A stretch of DNA of 64,000 nucleotides from positions 1,922,001 to 1,986,000 of the forward strand of contig OZ244254.1 of the NCBI GenBank assembly GCA_965217205.1, given 5' to 3'. Source of the DNA: Maricaulis sp947259345. Its GTDB lineage: Bacteria > Pseudomonadota > Alphaproteobacteria > Caulobacterales > Maricaulaceae. Positions within the stretch are counted from its first letter, which is position 1; each line of letters begins with the position of its first letter. A model generated the notes under the pieces. It saw nothing but the letters and a program-made list of their open reading frames with translations. It did not search any database and was not told the origin of the DNA. The translations under genes were made by a program, and so were the position numbers. Shown in pieces: positions 1 through 8,480 of the stretch.

Positions 1-1140
1 AATGACCATTTCCCCTTGTCTGTCTGGCAAACCGGCTCAGGCACCCAGTCCAACATGAACACCAATGAAGTGGTCTCCAACCGCGCCATCCAGATGCTGG
101 GCGGCGTGGTCGGCTCGAAGGATCCGATCCATCCGAACGACCATGTGAACCGCTCCCAATCGTCGAACGACACCTTCCCGACGGCCATGCATATCGCCGC
201 CGCCGAGGAAATCACCCACGCCCTCCTGCCCGCCTTGCAGAAGCTGCACAATGCACTCAACGACAAGGCGAATGCCTTCAAGGATATCATCAAGATCGGC
301 CGCACCCATTTGCAGGATGCGACCCCGCTGACGCTGGGCCAGGAATTCTCCGGCTATGTCGCCATGGTCGGCAATGCGATCCGTCGCATCGAGGCGGCCT
401 TGCCCGCCCTGCTGGAGCTGGCGCAAGGCGGTACGGCGGTCGGTACGGGTCTCAACACCCTGCCCGGCTTTGCTGAAGCCTTCGCGGACGAGGTCGCGGC
501 CCTGACCAAGCTGAAATTCGTCACCGCGCCGAACAAGTTCGAGGCGCTGGCGACCAAGGACGCGCTGGTTGAAGCCCACGGCACACTGAACTCGGCCGCC
601 GTCTCCCTGTTCAAGATCGCCAATGATATCCGTCTGCTGGGCTCCGGCCCGCGCTCGGGCCTGGGCGAGCTGGCCCTGCCGGAAAACGAGCCGGGCTCCT
701 CGATCATGCCGGGCAAGGTCAATCCGACCCAGTGCGAAGCGATGACCATGGTCTGCGCCCAGGTGATGGGCAACAACACGACGGTGAGCTTTGCCGGCAG
801 CCAGGGCCATTTCGAGCTCAATGTCTTCAAGCCGGTGATCATCTTCAACGTGCTGCAGTCGATCCGCCTTCTGGCCGACGCCGCCAACACCTTCACCGAC
901 AAATGCGTGGTCGGCATCAAGGCGCGCGAAGACAATATCACCGCCCTGATGGAGCGCTCGCTCATGCTGGTGACGGCGCTCAATTCGACAATCGGCTATG
1001 ACAACGCCACCATCGTCGCCAAGACCGCCCACAAGAACGGTACCACGCTGCGCGAAGAAGCGGTGAAGCTGGGCTTTGTCACCGGCGAACAGTTCGACGA
1101 GATCGTGCGTCCGGAAAAGATGATCGGTCCGAAAACCTGA
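1..1140 (+). CDS. fumC: Class II fumarate hydratase, 5' truncated by window edge
   Basis: Reversible hydration of fumarate to malate in the TCA cycle (cytosolic, iron-independent class II enzyme, homotetramer in the family). The reading frame is open from base 1, so the N-terminal part lies outside the window; 379 residues are visible. The visible start reads NDHFPLSVWQTGSGTQSNMN, the conserved substrate-binding block near residues 90-110 of FumC. The superfamily signature GSSIMPGKVNP is encoded near 691-725, and the protein ends KMIGPKT as FumC proteins do. The TTG at base 16 is not a real start. A DUF4169 gene and an RHH gene that I associate with fumC in alphaproteobacteria lie 4-6 kb downstream. 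Confidence 0.96.
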   Translation, partial: NDHFPLSVWQTGSGTQSNMNTNEVVSNRAIQMLGGVVGSKDPIHPNDHVNRSQSSNDTFPTAMHIAAAEEITHALLPALQKLHNALNDKANAFKDIIKIGRTHLQDATPLTLGQEFSGYVAMVGNAIRRIEAALPALLELAQGGTAVGTGLNTLPGFAEAFADEVAALTKLKFVTAPNKFEALATKDALVEAHGTLNSAAVSLFKIANDIRLLGSGPRSGLGELALPENEPGSSIMPGKVNPTQCEAMTMVCAQVMGNNTTVSFAGSQGHFELNVFKPVIIFNVLQSIRLLADAANTFTDKCVVGIKAREDNITALMERSLMLVTALNSTIGYDNATIVAKTAHKNGTTLREEAVKLGFVTGEQFDEIVRPEKMIGPKT

Positions 1141-1182
1141 ACATCGCCAAAATCATCTCATCCGAACCAAGCCTGGATGGCG

Positions 1183-1222
1183 CAGCCTGACGACGCGCAC
1201 AATCGAGCGTCTAGTCAGGCTG
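1183..1222. terminator. Inverted repeat between convergent genes, possible terminator
   Basis: Nine-base perfect arms CAGCCTGAC and GTCAGGCTG are separated by 22 bases between the end of fumC and the end of the opposing gene; the right arm overlaps that gene's last codons. There is no clear U tract, so termination is only inferred from position. Confidence 0.3.
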
Positions 1223-1747
1223 ACGCGCCGCCATGAACTCAACAAGTCCGGCATATCGGGCACGGTTGGGCTCCACGCTTTGCTGACAATATTCCTCGTC
1301 AGCATCTATCTCGGCCTGGAACTCGGCGCTGCGATGATTGGCATAAGCCTCAACGACTGACAAAACGGACAAACGGGCGGCGTAGGCGAGCATTTCAGGT
1401 GACACGGAAATTTCGCTGGGAGTCAGCCGGCTGGCCATCCGGGTCGCCAGCTGCTCGCTGGCACGCCGCAGCATATCATCCGCCAAGGCATTGAACTCCT
1501 CGTCAATGACGAAGGGGTATTGGCAATTGATTTCGCCCATGAATACGCGCAGATAATCGTCGATATAGGCGCCATATTCTTGCTCGAACGCGGCAACAAA
1601 GGCTTGGCTGTCCTCACTGGCGGCAGCGTCCAGATCAAACTGGGCGTTGACAGGCGCCGTCAACACCAGAGCCCCGGCAAGAAGGGCGGCAAACTTGGCC
1701 GGAATGGCCCGCAGATTAAACTCTATCAGCAAGTCGATGACCTCCAT
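1211..1747 (-). CDS. Hypothetical secreted protein
   Basis: No family recognised. A hydrophobic stretch ending in APVNAQ looks like a Sec signal peptide, so the mature part (about 145 residues, acidic, two cysteines, mostly helical) is probably periplasmic. The ATG at 1747 is used here; an in-frame TTG five codons later has a better-spaced GGAGG in front of it and may be the true start, which would also give a more normal signal peptide length. It converges on fumC and stands alone. Confidence 0.65.
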   Translation of the reverse strand: MEVIDLLIEFNLRAIPAKFAALLAGALVLTAPVNAQFDLDAAASEDSQAFVAAFEQEYGAYIDDYLRVFMGEINCQYPFVIDEEFNALADDMLRRASEQLATRMASRLTPSEISVSPEMLAYAARLSVLSVVEAYANHRSAEFQAEIDADEEYCQQSVEPNRARYAGLVEFMAARQPD

Positions 1748-1989
1748 TGCTCGACGCAAACCGGCAGCGGCAAACAGGGCACAACCACCGAAAGCTTGTC
1801 TACCACACTATTGCCTGCTGAGCGCGTTCGGCCAGCTGAATTGACGCGAGCGCCAATCCTGACATCGCCATCAACGCGCAGTGGGGCGCCCGCATCCGTT
1901 CGGAAGCGCTGAGCAGCGCGAGACCTGGCCGAAATCGCGCCGATGGCAAACGGAGGGCGGCTTTGTCGAGCCGCCCTTCGCGTGTCTGC

Positions 1990-3387
1990 CTATTGAATAC
2001 CCTGCCAGTAGCGCCCCTCGAGAGGTGCACCGGCTTCGGCCAGCGCCTCCAGGGCCAGTTCAAGCCCGGAATAGCGCATGCCGTTCGGCGAGAAACTCAT
2101 CTCGCCGCCGGCCATCAGCACAACGGCGATATCGCCGGTTTCAGGCCAAGCGATCGCGAAGGCCTGGTAGCCGGGATAATTGATGCCCCAATGCCAGAGC
2201 GAAGGTGCCTCGCCGCCTTCGACCGCAATGCCCAGCCCCCAGGCCGTGTCATCCTGCACCGGCAGGAGGTCGGTGCGCATCCGCGCCATGACCGGATCCT
2301 CGCTGGCCATGACGGTATCCAGGAAAGCCAGATAATCCGCCGCGCTCGCCCGCAGGCCCGCGGGAGCGAGGAAGATGGCGGGCCGCTCGGCCAGCGATAC
2401 GGGCGGGCGCATCACGCCCACCGCCACCAGCAAGGCCAGTGGCAGAACCGCCAGCCCGCGGGCCCCGCGGCCACCGCTTGCCCACAGGGCGAAGGCAATG
2501 GCAATCAGACCGAGGAAAAGGACTGCGAATGGTCCCACCTGCACGAGATTCTGCATGCCCGGCAAGGCCAGCGCGGCGAACACGCCACCGCCCGCGGCCA
2601 GACTCGCAAGCAGTGCCAGCAGAAAGGACATGACCAGCCCCCGGCGCAGCCGCAGGCCGGCACTGAGCGCGCCCAGGACCAGGCCGGGCAGCAGGAAGAC
2701 GATCGCCGCGCCCAGCAGGGAGAAGGCGAGCACAATGCCCCCATCAATGGCCGGCAGGGCCAGGTCGGCGTCCGGGTCGGCCCCGAACGCGCTGTCGGTC
2801 ATCCCCAGCCGGGGCAGGACAACCGAATTCATATAGGTGGCAAAATCCTGCCCGGTAGTCTCCTCGATCACCGTGGCAAGATACATGAAGCCCTGCCCCG
2901 CATAGGCGAACTCGCCCGGCGGCCCGACCGGTTCGACCGCCAGACCCAGGGCGTTGTCGAACCCGGCCGCGTGATGCAACACATCGCGCAGGGTGAATTC
3001 CTCTCCCCCGGCATGGCGGGGCGCATCCAGATCCAGCCGGCCCTGGCGGGCGAGATCGAGCACGGCCCAGGCTGTGACCGGCTTGGACAGGGAAGCGACC
3101 TCGTACACTGTCCCGGCGTTCGGCGTGTCAGCACCCGCCTGGGCCAGATGGACCCTGCCATCAGCCCCGGCCCGGGCCGCTACCGAGAGCGACCGGACAC
3201 CGGCCGCCTCGTGACGATCCACCAGAACCGCCGTCAAGCGCGCCGGGTCAAAGCCGGCCGAGTCCGGCGTACGCTCGCTTCCCGACCAGGCGGGTCGCAT
3301 CAGCAGCGCCGTGGCGACGAGCGCCGCCACGACCAGTCCCAGTGTCAGGCTGAGAAAGGGGTAACCCCGGCTACGCGCCCTACTCAT
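1990..3387 (-). CDS. Membrane-anchored serine hydrolase (beta-lactamase/PBP family) with inserted membrane segments
   Basis: 465 residues in the beta-lactamase/class C PBP-like family (PF00144). An N-terminal membrane helix is at about 11-30. The nucleophile motif SLSK is at 99-102, and a late HWG at 399-401 stands for the HxG/KTG motif. The second motif, normally YxN, reads YAG at 162-164, so the catalytic Asn is missing. Between motif two and three sit about four strongly hydrophobic segments (about 216-238, 252-274, 286-303, 311-326), which splits the hydrolase domain around a membrane block. The ATG at 3387 overlaps the upstream S41-like gene by eight bases, so the two are translationally coupled. 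Activity is uncertain because of the altered second motif. Confidence 0.8.
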   Translation of the reverse strand: MSRARSRGYPFLSLTLGLVVAALVATALLMRPAWSGSERTPDSAGFDPARLTAVLVDRHEAAGVRSLSVAARAGADGRVHLAQAGADTPNAGTVYEVASLSKPVTAWAVLDLARQGRLDLDAPRHAGGEEFTLRDVLHHAAGFDNALGLAVEPVGPPGEFAYAGQGFMYLATVIEETTGQDFATYMNSVVLPRLGMTDSAFGADPDADLALPAIDGGIVLAFSLLGAAIVFLLPGLVLGALSAGLRLRRGLVMSFLLALLASLAAGGGVFAALALPGMQNLVQVGPFAVLFLGLIAIAFALWASGGRGARGLAVLPLALLVAVGVMRPPVSLAERPAIFLAPAGLRASAADYLAFLDTVMASEDPVMARMRTDLLPVQDDTAWGLGIAVEGGEAPSLWHWGINYPGYQAFAIAWPETGDIAVVLMAGGEMSFSPNGMRYSGLELALEALAEAGAPLEGRYWQGIQ

Positions 3388-4816
3388 CGCCCGTTTCGAT
3401 CGCCCGGATCGCCTCCATGGCCGGGTCGCGGCCCGCGACATAATCGTCCCAGTTCATGGGAGCCGGAATGTCGATATCGAGATCATCCACGATGACCGGG
3501 AAGATGTGCAGACTGCCCCAGGGACAGATGAAAAGGCCCTCACAACCATTCTGCAGGTCGTAGAAACCCGTGGAGTAACGCGCCCGGAAACCGGAGTTTG
3601 GCAGCGAGAACCACCAGCCCTCAGCCCAGAATTGGAGACGGTCGCCAATCTCCGACCCGACCAGACGAACCTGCTCCGGCGCGGCTTCCTTGGCCATGGC
3701 CAGATTGACGATACCGGCCGAGAAGGTGCTGCCGCTGGTGAGCAAGTACACGCGCCCATCGGGCCCGACAATCTCGCCCAGGCGGGACATCAGCGGTTCG
3801 GTGATGGTCAGGTCGCCGCCGCCATTCATGCGCTGGTCGACAATGATGACCGACGGGGCCATGGCCGCGATCTCGTCACCCGCACGGATGACAAAATCGG
3901 GCAGGCTCTCGCCGCTCTCATCATCATAATTGCGGGCCAGATTGAGATAGACCGCGTCCATGTCCGGCAGGGCCTGGAACCAATAGCCGCGGTCCGTGTG
4001 TTGCAGATAAAGCGGCTCGGCGGCCGGACGCACGCTCAGCCAATCGTCTGTTTCACGCCAGTTCGGCAGGACCAGATCGCCCGAATAATAGCGGTTCGCA
4101 CCCTCGACCGGCTCGACCGGGGACAGGCTCACCTCTTCCACACGCCCATCATCAAAGCGCAGGCGCAGCGTCGTGTCCGTGATGCCGACCGCGGCCAGAT
4201 AATCCGGGGTATCGAGAAAGAGCGGCGCAAAGGTCACAAAGCTCGCATCAACGCCGCCAAAGGCATCGCGGAAGCGCATCATGGCTTCGTCAGCCGGAAT
4301 GCCACCAACATGGGTCAGCTCGGCGCCCAGCAGGGCTTGCTGGTCGGGCAAGGCGCGCATCACGCGGAGCTCGCCATCCAACCAGGTGAAGCGCACCGGC
4401 AAGCGCGGGAAGCTCGCCACCATGCGGGTCGCCGACCCATTGGAGTGACCATTGTCGATGATCGCCTGGACACGGGCCAGGGCCAGCTGGAACTCGGCGT
4501 CGGTCAGATCAGCCGCCTCGGCCTCCAGCGCGTCGACAGCCGCATCAAAGCGGGCTTTCATGTCGTCATCCATGGAGCGCTCATTGCGTCGCACATGATG
4601 GAAATGCCGAAGGTCCTGGGCGCGCGCCTCGGCAATCGTCTCGGGTTCGCCCTGGAAAATCGGCGGGACGGGAATCGGGTGAAAGGCAATGATCGTGGCG
4701 ATGATCAGGAGGATATTTCGCCCCAGCCAGGCCAGCACCGCAGCAGCGGCCAACCAGACATACCAGGGGATGAGTCGAAAGGGCGCCGTCAGGACGCGGA
4801 GGGCAGAAGCCAGCAT
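3380..4816 (-). CDS. S41 family (C-terminal processing-like) peptidase, membrane anchored
   Basis: 478 residues. A hydrophobic N-terminal anchor (about 17-44) puts the rest outside the cytoplasm. The C-terminal half has the S41 layout: YLNLARN at 290-296, DQRMNGGGD at 327-335 and STFSAG at 363-368, where the Ser of FSAG is the expected nucleophile. No PDZ domain is obvious. The start at 4816 (MLASALRV) is chosen because AAGGA precedes it at normal spacing; an upstream in-frame ATG at 4882 would add a non-conserved leader. It is the first gene of a two-gene unit with the serine hydrolase. Substrate unknown. Confidence 0.8.
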   Translation of the reverse strand: MLASALRVLTAPFRLIPWYVWLAAAAVLAWLGRNILLIIATIIAFHPIPVPPIFQGEPETIAEARAQDLRHFHHVRRNERSMDDDMKARFDAAVDALEAEAADLTDAEFQLALARVQAIIDNGHSNGSATRMVASFPRLPVRFTWLDGELRVMRALPDQQALLGAELTHVGGIPADEAMMRFRDAFGGVDASFVTFAPLFLDTPDYLAAVGITDTTLRLRFDDGRVEEVSLSPVEPVEGANRYYSGDLVLPNWRETDDWLSVRPAAEPLYLQHTDRGYWFQALPDMDAVYLNLARNYDDESGESLPDFVIRAGDEIAAMAPSVIIVDQRMNGGGDLTITEPLMSRLGEIVGPDGRVYLLTSGSTFSAGIVNLAMAKEAAPEQVRLVGSEIGDRLQFWAEGWWFSLPNSGFRARYSTGFYDLQNGCEGLFICPWGSLHIFPVIVDDLDIDIPAPMNWDDYVAGRDPAMEAIRAIETGDE

Positions 4817-4911
4817 GGGTTTTTCCTTATCGAACGCACGAGCCGTTGATAGGATGCTGCCGGGATGAATTTGGATGCACACGAACTGTGCAAGACTTCC
4901 GCGAGGCCTGG

Positions 4912-5085
4912 ATGACCAAACCCGTCAATCTGCGTCAATACCGCAAACAAAAGGCGCGCCGGGACAAGGCGGAGACCGCCGCAACCAATCGCGTCATCCA
5001 CGGCACGCCCAAGGCCTTGCGTGACGCGGCGGCGGCTGAAGCCGCCCGACGCCAGGCCGAGCTGGCCGGCAAGAAGCGCGACTAG
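4912..5085 (+). CDS. DUF4169 family small basic protein
   Basis: 57 residues, highly charged and rich in Lys, Arg and Ala. The opening VNLRQYRKQKARRDKAE followed by an NR-containing segment matches the DUF4169 pattern as I know it. Function unknown; the composition suggests a helical, possibly nucleic-acid-binding peptide. The ATG at 4912 is preferred to an upstream in-frame ATG at 4846 because the conserved block begins there. In other alphaproteobacteria this family is often close to fumC and an RHH protein, and both are present here within a few kb. Confidence 0.8.
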   Translation: MTKPVNLRQYRKQKARRDKAETAATNRVIHGTPKALRDAAAAEAARRQAELAGKKRD

Positions 5086-5101
5086 CGACCAACCGAAATT
5101 C

Positions 5102-5476
5102 CTACCACTGGGAGTTCATCACCGGCGCGCGGCCATGCTTGCGCTTGTAGGCGACGATCAAGCGCTGGGCTTCCTCGGCATCAGCCCAGGTTTCGGCGAA
5201 CATCATCGCTTGCGGGTGCAGGCCGCGGCCCTTGTCCGGGATCGCCAGCTCGCGCTCATACATCGCACGCAGCGAGCGGGCGGGACCGATCTTCAACACA
5301 CTCGAAATATCGTCCGGATCGCGCAGAAGCACATAGACGCCCGGCAAGTCCGGCACGTCTTTGACGCGCAACTTGGAAAACGGCAGGGGTTTGTACCAAC
5401 GCAGCATCAGGCCACCACCATCGAGTTGTGTGACAGGACTCAGATGACGCCAATCCGCCGCAATATCCAGCCGCAC
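5102..5476 (-). CDS. GIY-YIG-like domain protein
   Basis: 124 residues with a GTG start at 5476; an ATG at 5407 is an alternative. The pattern resembles a compact GIY-YIG nuclease domain: PGVYVLL for GIY, LKIG for YIG, then an Arg-rich helix (ARSLRAMYERE), a late acidic helix (AEEAQRLI) and a closing RAPVMN in place of the family's conserved Asn. This is a pattern-based call that I could not verify. It begins ten bases after the 3-methyladenine glycosylase gene, so the two are very likely co-transcribed, which fits a role in DNA repair or processing. Confidence 0.55.
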   Translation of the reverse strand: MRLDIAADWRHLSPVTQLDGGGLMLRWYKPLPFSKLRVKDVPDLPGVYVLLRDPDDISSVLKIGPARSLRAMYERELAIPDKGRGLHPQAMMFAETWADAEEAQRLIVAYKRKHGRAPVMNSQW

Positions 5477-5485
5477 GAACAGTCG

Positions 5486-6154
5486 CTAGCCGACGCTGAG
5501 CGCAAGCACGCGACTGACCTCGGACTGCGAGCAAGCTCCCTCTTTCGCCCATTCGGCGATCGCCGACGCAGATTTGGCGATCGCGGCCTTGGAGGTCGGA
5601 GCCTTGTCGACCACGCCTTCCCGCACCAGGGCGGCGCCGACATCGGCCGACAGTATCCACGCATCCCAGCCGGAAAAGCGCAGGAAATACTGGGCGGTCA
5701 TACCCGACAGGCGCGAACCGCGCGATTTCAATACCGCCAGCAGCCCCGCCTGGTCATGCGATGGCCAATCCGCCATGAAGTTCCCGAAGCCGCCATGCTC
5801 GGCGGACAGGTCGGCAACCATGCGGGCATTCTCTACCGTGGCCATGATCTTCTGGCCATTGCGGACGATGCGCGCGTCTGACACCAGACGCGCGATATCA
5901 TCATCGGAGAAAAAGCTGATCCGGTTCGGATCAAAGCCTTCGAACGCCGCTTCGAACCCGTCCCACTTGGCCTCGATCACCTTCCAGACAAAACCAGCCT
6001 GAAAAACGCATCGCGTCATCTGGGCCAACCAGCGATCATCGGGTATGGCGCGAAGCTCATCCGGCGACTTCGGGCCTGCGTGAGCGGCAAGGCGCGCCTC
6101 AAGGTCAGGATGATGCCGGGTGGCCAGCGCACGGATATCCGAAAACGTCTTCAT
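5486..6154 (-). CDS. DNA-3-methyladenine glycosylase I family protein
   Basis: 222 residues of the Tag-related family, which excise N3-methyladenine in base excision repair. Characteristic segments are FQAGFVWKVIEAKW, NRISFFSDDDIARL, IVRNGQKIMATVENA, GMTAQYFLRFSGWDAWILS, and a closing SEVSRVLALSVG. The frame is open far upstream, but the ATG at 6154 is chosen because AGGGGAGAG precedes it and homology begins there. It belongs to the broader Tag-like branch rather than classical E. coli Tag, so substrate range is inferred. It is first in a two-gene unit with the GIY-YIG-like gene. Confidence 0.82.
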   Translation of the reverse strand: MKTFSDIRALATRHHPDLEARLAAHAGPKSPDELRAIPDDRWLAQMTRCVFQAGFVWKVIEAKWDGFEAAFEGFDPNRISFFSDDDIARLVSDARIVRNGQKIMATVENARMVADLSAEHGGFGNFMADWPSHDQAGLLAVLKSRGSRLSGMTAQYFLRFSGWDAWILSADVGAALVREGVVDKAPTSKAAIAKSASAIAEWAKEGACSQSEVSRVLALSVG

Positions 6155-6280
6155 TGAGTTCTCTCCCCTGCGACATAAGTGGAGTGTCTCGGGGGTTTCG
6201 CAAGAGCCCATCCAATCGCGTGGAGATTGAGCTTTCGATAAAGCGGGATTAAGGTTGCAGAACACGATCGGAGACGCGCC

Positions 6281-7072
6281 ATGTTGCCAGTCAATGCCGA
6301 CACCCTGCGGGCCATTGCGCCGCGCTTTTCCGGGACCCGCGGTGAGCGACAGGGCGAGATCATCGCCATCGCAGGCGAGGCCCTTGCAGGGACCCTGGAG
6401 CGCTACGCCATAAACACGCCGCTGCGCATTGCCCATTTCCTGGCCCAGACCGCCCATGAAAGCGCCGGATTCCAGACCACCGAGGAGTTTGCCTCCGGCG
6501 AGGCCTATGAAGGCCGCACTGATCTCGGCAATACCGAGCCGGGCGACGGCAGGCGCTTCAAGGGCCGCGGCCTGATCCAGCTCACCGGGCGCGCCAATTA
6601 CAAATCACTGGGTGCCACTGTCGGCATCGATCTGGAGGCTGAGCCCGATCGCGCGGCCGAACCGGCACTCTCCCTCGTTATCGCGTGCGAATACTGGCAG
6701 AAGCGCGGCATTGGTGACCATGCCGATCGCGACGACATCATCGCCGCCACCTGGTCGGTCAATGGCGGACTGAATGGTCTGGATGACCGAATTCGCTATC
6801 TGGTCAAGGCGAAGGCGGAATTGGCAAACGCCCTGTTCGGCGAGCCCGCCGCCTTCCCGCTTCTGCGCGAAGGCGCCCGCGGGCCGGTCGTGGCGCGTCT
6901 GCAATTCGCCCTCCGCGACGCCGGTGTCGCTACCGGAATCGATGGTGATTTCGGTCCGGGCACCAAGGCAGCGGTGATGACCTTCCAGACACAAACCGGT
7001 CTCGTCGCCGATGGTGTTGTCGGCCCGGCCAGTTGGTCAAAGCTCGGTATCAAGCTCGAGGCACATGCCTGA
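6281..7072 (+). CDS. GH19 chitinase/endolysin-like enzyme with peptidoglycan-binding domain
   Basis: 263 residues. The N-terminal glycoside hydrolase 19 domain has AHESAGF, carrying the expected first catalytic Glu, and RFKGRGLIQLTGRANY, the family's substrate-groove signature. The C-terminal about 65 residues (from about 195) form a PG_binding_1 repeat with GARGPVVARLQ, DGDFGPGTKAAV and DGVVGPASW. No signal peptide is seen. The architecture is that of phage endolysins and domesticated autolysins that cut glycan strands. GGAGA precedes the ATG. No holin, spanin or other phage gene is nearby, so a domesticated enzyme is more likely than a prophage. Confidence 0.85.
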   Translation: MLPVNADTLRAIAPRFSGTRGERQGEIIAIAGEALAGTLERYAINTPLRIAHFLAQTAHESAGFQTTEEFASGEAYEGRTDLGNTEPGDGRRFKGRGLIQLTGRANYKSLGATVGIDLEAEPDRAAEPALSLVIACEYWQKRGIGDHADRDDIIAATWSVNGGLNGLDDRIRYLVKAKAELANALFGEPAAFPLLREGARGPVVARLQFALRDAGVATGIDGDFGPGTKAAVMTFQTQTGLVADGVVGPASWSKLGIKLEAHA

Positions 7073-7132
7073 CCGGCTGGCCGAAGACCAGCTGGCATGC
7101 CAGTTTTTCAATCCCGTTCGAATAGAGTTCCC

Positions 7133-7360
7133 ATGCCCCTCATCAAACGTTCCCTGTCCCTGGCCGGCCACCGCACGAGCATCTCGCTGGAGCCGGACTT
7201 CTGGGCAGAAGTGGACCGGATTGCCCAACAGCAGGGCCGCTCGGTGGCAAGCCTGGTCGGTGCGATTGATGCCGCGCGTGAGGATGAACCGCTGGCCTCG
7301 TCGGTGCGTGTCTGGGTGCTTCGGTCTCTGCGCGCCCATGCCAATCAGGACGCAAGCTGA
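7133..7360 (+). CDS. Ribbon-helix-helix domain protein (RHH_4-like)
   Basis: 75 residues. The core reads KRSLSLAGHRTSISLEPDF followed by WAEVDRIAQQQGRSVASLV, the strand-helix-helix layout of the RHH_4 family (PF13467). Such proteins are usually dimeric DNA binders, but this family's targets are not known to me. The ATG at 7133 is used because the conserved block begins there; the upstream in-frame ATG at 7097 only adds an unrelated leader. It ends directly at the stop of the opposing gene. Confidence 0.8.
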   Translation: MPLIKRSLSLAGHRTSISLEPDFWAEVDRIAQQQGRSVASLVGAIDAAREDEPLASSVRVWVLRSLRAHANQDAS

Positions 7361-7984
7361 CTACTTGATCCGCACGCGCGCCAGATAGGCATCAACAGAC
7401 TCCAGATCGACGTCAAAACGCACCACCTCATTGCCGCAATCCCAACCGCGCGACAGCCGGTCCGCGACATCCCGGGCGATCTCGTTGGCATCGGGCAAAG
7501 TCGACGCGTCGATATAGGCAACCGGGCAGACCGTATAGCCACCCTCGGCTGCGAGTGCGGTGACAATCAGTGTATTGGGCTCTTCGACACCGCCCATCGT
7601 GTCCAGCAATTCGGGCGGATTATAGTGGACGTACCGGTGGATTGTCGCGAAGGCCTCACCACCCTCCAATCGCCATTCAAGCACGGTATGGAAGCTGCCA
7701 TACAGGCCGCGCATCGGGGCGTAGACGGTTTCGGATCGGGTCCCGTCCGGGCCAATATAGGCCGCCGCCGCGCCATGCTCTCCCGAAGTGATGTGGAGCG
7801 TCCACGCCCCATGGCCGGGACACACGGTTTCGTAGACGGGCTCATCCGGCAATTGGGTTGTGGAACAGGCGTCGTCGATCCGCGTATACGCGCTATCGAG
7901 TCTGGCATCCTGCGCTGCCAGCGCACCGCCACCCAGCATTGCGACTGCGAGCAAGCTCGCCGTAGGAAGTTGAAATTCAGACAT
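7361..7984 (-). CDS. Hypothetical secreted protein
   Basis: 207 residues starting MSEFQLPTASLL with a signal-peptide-like stretch ending ALAAQ. Four cysteines in the mature part could form disulphides, consistent with a periplasmic location. No family recognised. The ATG at 7984 is favoured over longer in-frame starts because it begins the signal peptide. It abuts the RHH gene tail to tail. Confidence 0.65.
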   Translation of the reverse strand: MSEFQLPTASLLAVAMLGGGALAAQDARLDSAYTRIDDACSTTQLPDEPVYETVCPGHGAWTLHITSGEHGAAAAYIGPDGTRSETVYAPMRGLYGSFHTVLEWRLEGGEAFATIHRYVHYNPPELLDTMGGVEEPNTLIVTALAAEGGYTVCPVAYIDASTLPDANEIARDVADRLSRGWDCGNEVVRFDVDLESVDAYLARVRIK

Positions 7985-8042
7985 GTGACCCCCGCACCAG
8001 GCGATAAGCTTACTCGCTCGATACGGGGGCACAAGCGGCAGA

Positions 8043-8480
8043 TCAGGCCGGGGCGGTTTCTGTCTCAACAAGGCACTCACGCAGATTGCCGAAATGCTCG
8101 TCCCAGCCGGCGTCGTGATCACACAGGCTTTCGAAGATATCGGTTTTTGCGCCTTCAAACCCGTCATGCACCAGTTTCAGCAAGGTGCCGTTGGCAACCG
8201 GCGCCAAGGTCCATTCCACACGGGTCTTGTGACCTTCCAGCCACTGATGGGTGAAGCTGTAGACCAGCCGCGTCGGCGGTTCGGCCTCGAGAACATCGCC
8301 CCAGCACACCTTCGTCCCGCCACCATTATTGCTCAGCAGGGCATAGGCGGCACCCGGCACCAGCTCGGTGTCGGACGGGTGAAACCAGCGGGCCAGCAAT
8401 TCGGGCCGTGTCAGAAAGTCCCAGACCCGTTCCGGGCTGGCCTTCAGGAAGAGTGATTTTTCAATACGGGCTTCAGTCAT
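8043..8480 (-). CDS. SRPBCC/AHSA1 family protein
   Basis: 145 residues with the AHSA1 (PF08327) pattern: IEKSLFLKASPERVWDFLTRPELLARWF at the start, then a hydrophobic-cavity beta sheet and a long C-terminal helix (DAGWDEHFGNLRECL). Members bind hydrophobic ligands; precise function unknown. The ATG at 8480 overlaps the ArsR gene's stop by eight bases. The ArsR-AHSA1 pair is a common bacterial arrangement in which the regulator controls both genes. Confidence 0.85.
   Translation of the reverse strand: MTEARIEKSLFLKASPERVWDFLTRPELLARWFHPSDTELVPGAAYALLSNNGGGTKVCWGDVLEAEPPTRLVYSFTHQWLEGHKTRVEWTLAPVANGTLLKLVHDGFEGAKTDIFESLCDHDAGWDEHFGNLRECLVETETAPA

Noticed and set aside
1963..3495. 510-codon open frame antisense to the serine hydrolase
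   Set aside because: Its translation is Gln/Arg/Gly-rich with no domain, while the minus strand encodes hydrolase motifs and membrane helices.
6281..7072. Prophage remnant around the GH19 lysin
   Set aside because: No integrase, portal, terminase, tail or holin genes and no flanking attachment repeats were seen within several kb.
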